From positions 434,001 through 498,000 of the forward strand of contig JBEVVG010000002.1 in the NCBI GenBank assembly GCA_040507225.1: 64,000 bases of DNA, written 5' to 3'. The position numbers were made by a program, and so were the translations under genes. This stretch comes from Thiodiazotropha sp040507225. GTDB lineage: Bacteria; Pseudomonadota; Gammaproteobacteria; Chromatiales; Chromatiaceae. Below are positions 62,684-64,000 of this stretch, one piece after another. The notes under the pieces were generated by a model that had not been told where the DNA came from, made no database searches, and worked only from the letters and a program-made list of their open reading frames with translations. Every line of letters begins with the position of its first letter. Within the stretch, counting starts at the first letter, position 1.

Positions 62684-62697
62684 AACGATTAATCGTT
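62684..62697. promoter_or_regulatory. Perfect palindrome AACGATTAATCGTT upstream of the PEP-CTERM gene
   Basis: A 14-base perfect palindrome, centred about 56 bases before the predicted transcription start of the PEP-CTERM gene. A candidate activator site (for example for a PrsR-type sigma-54 activator). It is close to the promoter for such an enhancer. Confidence 0.45.
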
Positions 62698-62719
62698 TTA
62701 ATTAAGTGGGTTGCTGATT

Positions 62720-62736
62720 TTGGCACGGGAGGTGCA
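62720..62736 (+). promoter_or_regulatory. Sigma-54 promoter of the PEP-CTERM gene
   Basis: TTGGCACGGGAGGTGCA matches the sigma-54 consensus TTGGCACG-N4-TTGCA at 12 of 13 defined bases, with the GG-N10-GC spacing exact. The predicted start at about 62747 leaves a 36-base leader before the ATG at 62783, which contains GAGG as ribosome binding site. PEP-CTERM genes are known to be under sigma-54 and PrsK/PrsR control in several bacteria. Confidence 0.85.
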
Positions 62737-62782
62737 TGGGTTCGTTTAGTGAAATAAAAATTTTTCGAGACGAGGTTACCCA

Positions 62783-63442
62783 ATGAAAAAGATCTTTCGC
62801 GCAGCTCTGGCAACGGCAGCCCTGGCATTCAGCGTGACGCTTCAGGCCATTCCCATTTACAGCGGTGAGACGGCTGCGGATTTCGGTACCGTGCCCGGTG
62901 CGGCTGGCAGCAATGCTGCGGGATACTACATCTGGAGCAATGACACCTACGATCTCTGGTCCGTGCGCTGGACCGGTAACGATTTTGGTACCGTCTTCCA
63001 GGGTGACTGGGGTGGTCAGGTTGCATTGACCGACCTGGCCGACGGCAGTGTCGTGGATGTGCGCTTCGAGGCCAGCCAGATCGACGCGACTTACGTCTTC
63101 ATGGATCACCGCGGTATCGAAGACATCATCAACTTCGATGGCCATGCCGGATCCGGCTACGACGGTTTCGATTTCAGTCTGAACAGCCAGTACTATGCGG
63201 TACTGAACTTCAGCATCTGGAGCACCACCTTCAGTAATCTCGCTCCGAGTACCTCGCCGGTCGAGGCGACCGGTATCTACATCGGTCAGGACTTCGTCGC
63301 CCCGCTGGTCGACGTGGTCGAACATGGCGACAAAATCGTCCAGAATTTCCAGGTCAACGTTCCTGAGCCCAGCAGTCTGATGTTGCTGGGTCTGGGGCTG
63401 GCCGGAATCGGCGCCACGCGGCTTGCCCGCAAAAAGGCCTGA
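62783..63442 (+). CDS. PEP-CTERM sorting-signal exoprotein
   Basis: A 219-residue secreted protein. It has a signal peptide (MKKIFRAALATAALAFSVTLQA) and a C-terminal PEP-CTERM signal: VPEPSSLMLLGLGLAGIGATRLARKKA (VPEP, hydrophobic helix, basic tail). The mature part (GTVPGAAGSNAAGYYIWSNDTYDLWSVRWTGNDFGT, then GSVVDVRFEASQIDATYVFMDH) is beta-rich with Gly, Asp and Trp. Such proteins are processed by an exosortase (EpsH), not in this window, and associated with exopolysaccharide. It is transcribed alone behind a sigma-54 promoter and ends in a strong terminator. Confidence 0.92.
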   Translation: MKKIFRAALATAALAFSVTLQAIPIYSGETAADFGTVPGAAGSNAAGYYIWSNDTYDLWSVRWTGNDFGTVFQGDWGGQVALTDLADGSVVDVRFEASQIDATYVFMDHRGIEDIINFDGHAGSGYDGFDFSLNSQYYAVLNFSIWSTTFSNLAPSTSPVEATGIYIGQDFVAPLVDVVEHGDKIVQNFQVNVPEPSSLMLLGLGLAGIGATRLARKKA

Positions 63443-63492
63443 CACTCAGCACGTTCTCCAAGATAGCTCTCCTCTTTTCGAACGCCACTTCC

Positions 63493-63520
63493 AGCCGCCT
63501 GTTTCAGGCGGCTGTTTTTT
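63493..63520 (+). terminator. Rho-independent terminator after the PEP-CTERM gene
   Basis: A perfect 9-bp stem (AGCCGCCTG / CAGGCGGCT) with a three-base TTT loop is followed by G and six T residues. It is 51 bases after the stop codon. Confidence 0.93.
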
Positions 63521-63562
63521 ATTCCGGTGTTCGCTGATTGCCTCCAGGACCGGTGGTCAGTC

Positions 63563-64000
63563 TCAGTCGGCGCGGGTGCGGGCGTGCAACTGGCCTTCGA
63601 ATGAGGCCCCGGGACCGTTGCGTCCCGGGAACTCGGCACTTGCTTCAAGGCGCGCCTTACCCCGGCTGGACAGCTGTTCCAGAAACTGACCGAACACCCC
63701 GGATTCGATATGGCACTCGGCGATCAACTCCCCCAGAATCGGCTGAAGATAGCGAATATTACCTTCCGCCATCACCAGATCGGCACCATCCGGCAGGCGC
63801 GAACGCACCAGCCCCCATGCGGCCAGCGTGGCTATGGCGTAGAGCGAGCCGGCGAATGCGGTGCCGTGCACGTTGAGGTTTTCCGCCGCGCCTCCCCGCA
63901 CCCGGATACTGTTTTCGGTCAGGGACAGCACCCGGAAATCCATGTGTGCCGCCAGTGGTATTCCCTGACGGATGCGCTGCTCGAGTTGCGCCGGGGTCAT
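63563..64000 (-). CDS. YiiD-C-like hotdog-fold (thioesterase-like) protein, at the window edge
   Basis: A 145-residue frame. The sequence LAAHMDFRVLSLTENSIRVRGGAAENLNVHGTAFAGSLYAIATLAAWGLVRSRLPDGADLVMAEGNIRYLQPI has the hotdog pattern with the NVHGTAFAGS motif of the YiiD C-terminal/PaaI-like domain. The ATG at 64000 is the last base of the window and reads MTPAQLEQRIRQGIPLAAH; similar stand-alone proteins begin about there, so it may be complete, but a longer product, for example a GNAT fusion as in E. coli YiiD, cannot be excluded. Substrate unknown. Confidence 0.82.
   Translation of the reverse strand: MTPAQLEQRIRQGIPLAAHMDFRVLSLTENSIRVRGGAAENLNVHGTAFAGSLYAIATLAAWGLVRSRLPDGADLVMAEGNIRYLQPILGELIAECHIESGVFGQFLEQLSSRGKARLEASAEFPGRNGPGASFEGQLHARTRAD

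Overview
The window is a 64 kb piece of a bacterial chromosome centred on the replication origin. Gene content and order (parA-rsmG-mnmG, mnmE-yidC-yidD-rnpA-rpmH reading left, dnaA-dnaN-recF-gyrB reading right, glyQS, glnA-ntrBC, hemE, ppc, cca) are those of a gammaproteobacterium. Pseudomonas-type parS sequences, a PEP-CTERM protein, an LbtU-type porin, cytochrome c' and TusA-type sulfur carriers suggest a free-living or symbiotic, possibly sulfur-oxidising, member of the Chromatiales or a related order. That placement is an inference from gene types, not a match to a named genome.

Layout. 1-3,400: end of parA, rsmG and mnmG on the minus strand. 3,421-7,266: a plus-strand MoxR ATPase / DUF58 / DUF3488-transglutaminase operon set between mnmG and mnmE. 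7,302-11,525: YdcH-like protein, mnmE, yidC, yidD, rnpA and rpmH (minus). 11,526-18,203: dnaA, candidate oriC, dnaN, recF (carrying two exact parS palindromes inside the gene) and gyrB. 18,274-22,912: glyQ-glyS-MazG-like-gmhB-plsC operon (minus). 23,101-25,513: PP-loop thiolation enzyme, TusA-like carrier and CDF metal exporter. 25,649-30,484: nitrogen module glnA, a DUF4124 protein and ntrBC, with NtrC-type palindromes before both glnA and ntrB. 30,694-38,402: small unknown protein, endonuclease V, ODP diiron protein, PDC-type sensor protein, hemE, a beta-hydroxyacid dehydrogenase, a TIGR01777 epimerase and a UbiB-family kinase-like protein. 38,496-48,359: accessory region with a duplicated beta-helix exoprotein, bacteriohemerythrin, a 26-residue membrane peptide, an LbtU-type porin, an unknown cysteine-rich exported protein, a membrane LuxR-type regulator and a CAP-domain lipoprotein. 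48,538-64,000: ppc, a 1,285-residue FAD/Fe-S dehydrogenase, cytochrome c', PilZ protein, cca, TraB-family protein, cysC, a lipoprotein, an AI-2E family transporter, a DUF3465 protein, a PEP-CTERM protein behind a near-consensus sigma-54 promoter, and a hotdog-fold thioesterase-like protein at the edge.

How it fits together. The left third carries replication initiation (DnaA, oriC, DnaN, RecF, GyrB) and segregation (ParA plus parS), with the ribosomal protein L34 / RNase P / YidC / tRNA-modification genes usual at such origins. The glnA-ntrBC block is a self-contained nitrogen response unit with its binding sites in place. I saw no rRNA, tRNA, CRISPR array, IS element or prophage. The most rewarding regulatory signals are the two parS sites in recF, the sigma-54 promoter of the PEP-CTERM gene, the NtrC/sigma-54 elements around glnA and ntrB, and a dispersed palindrome with arms TAGGGCCTGT/ACAGGCCCTA.
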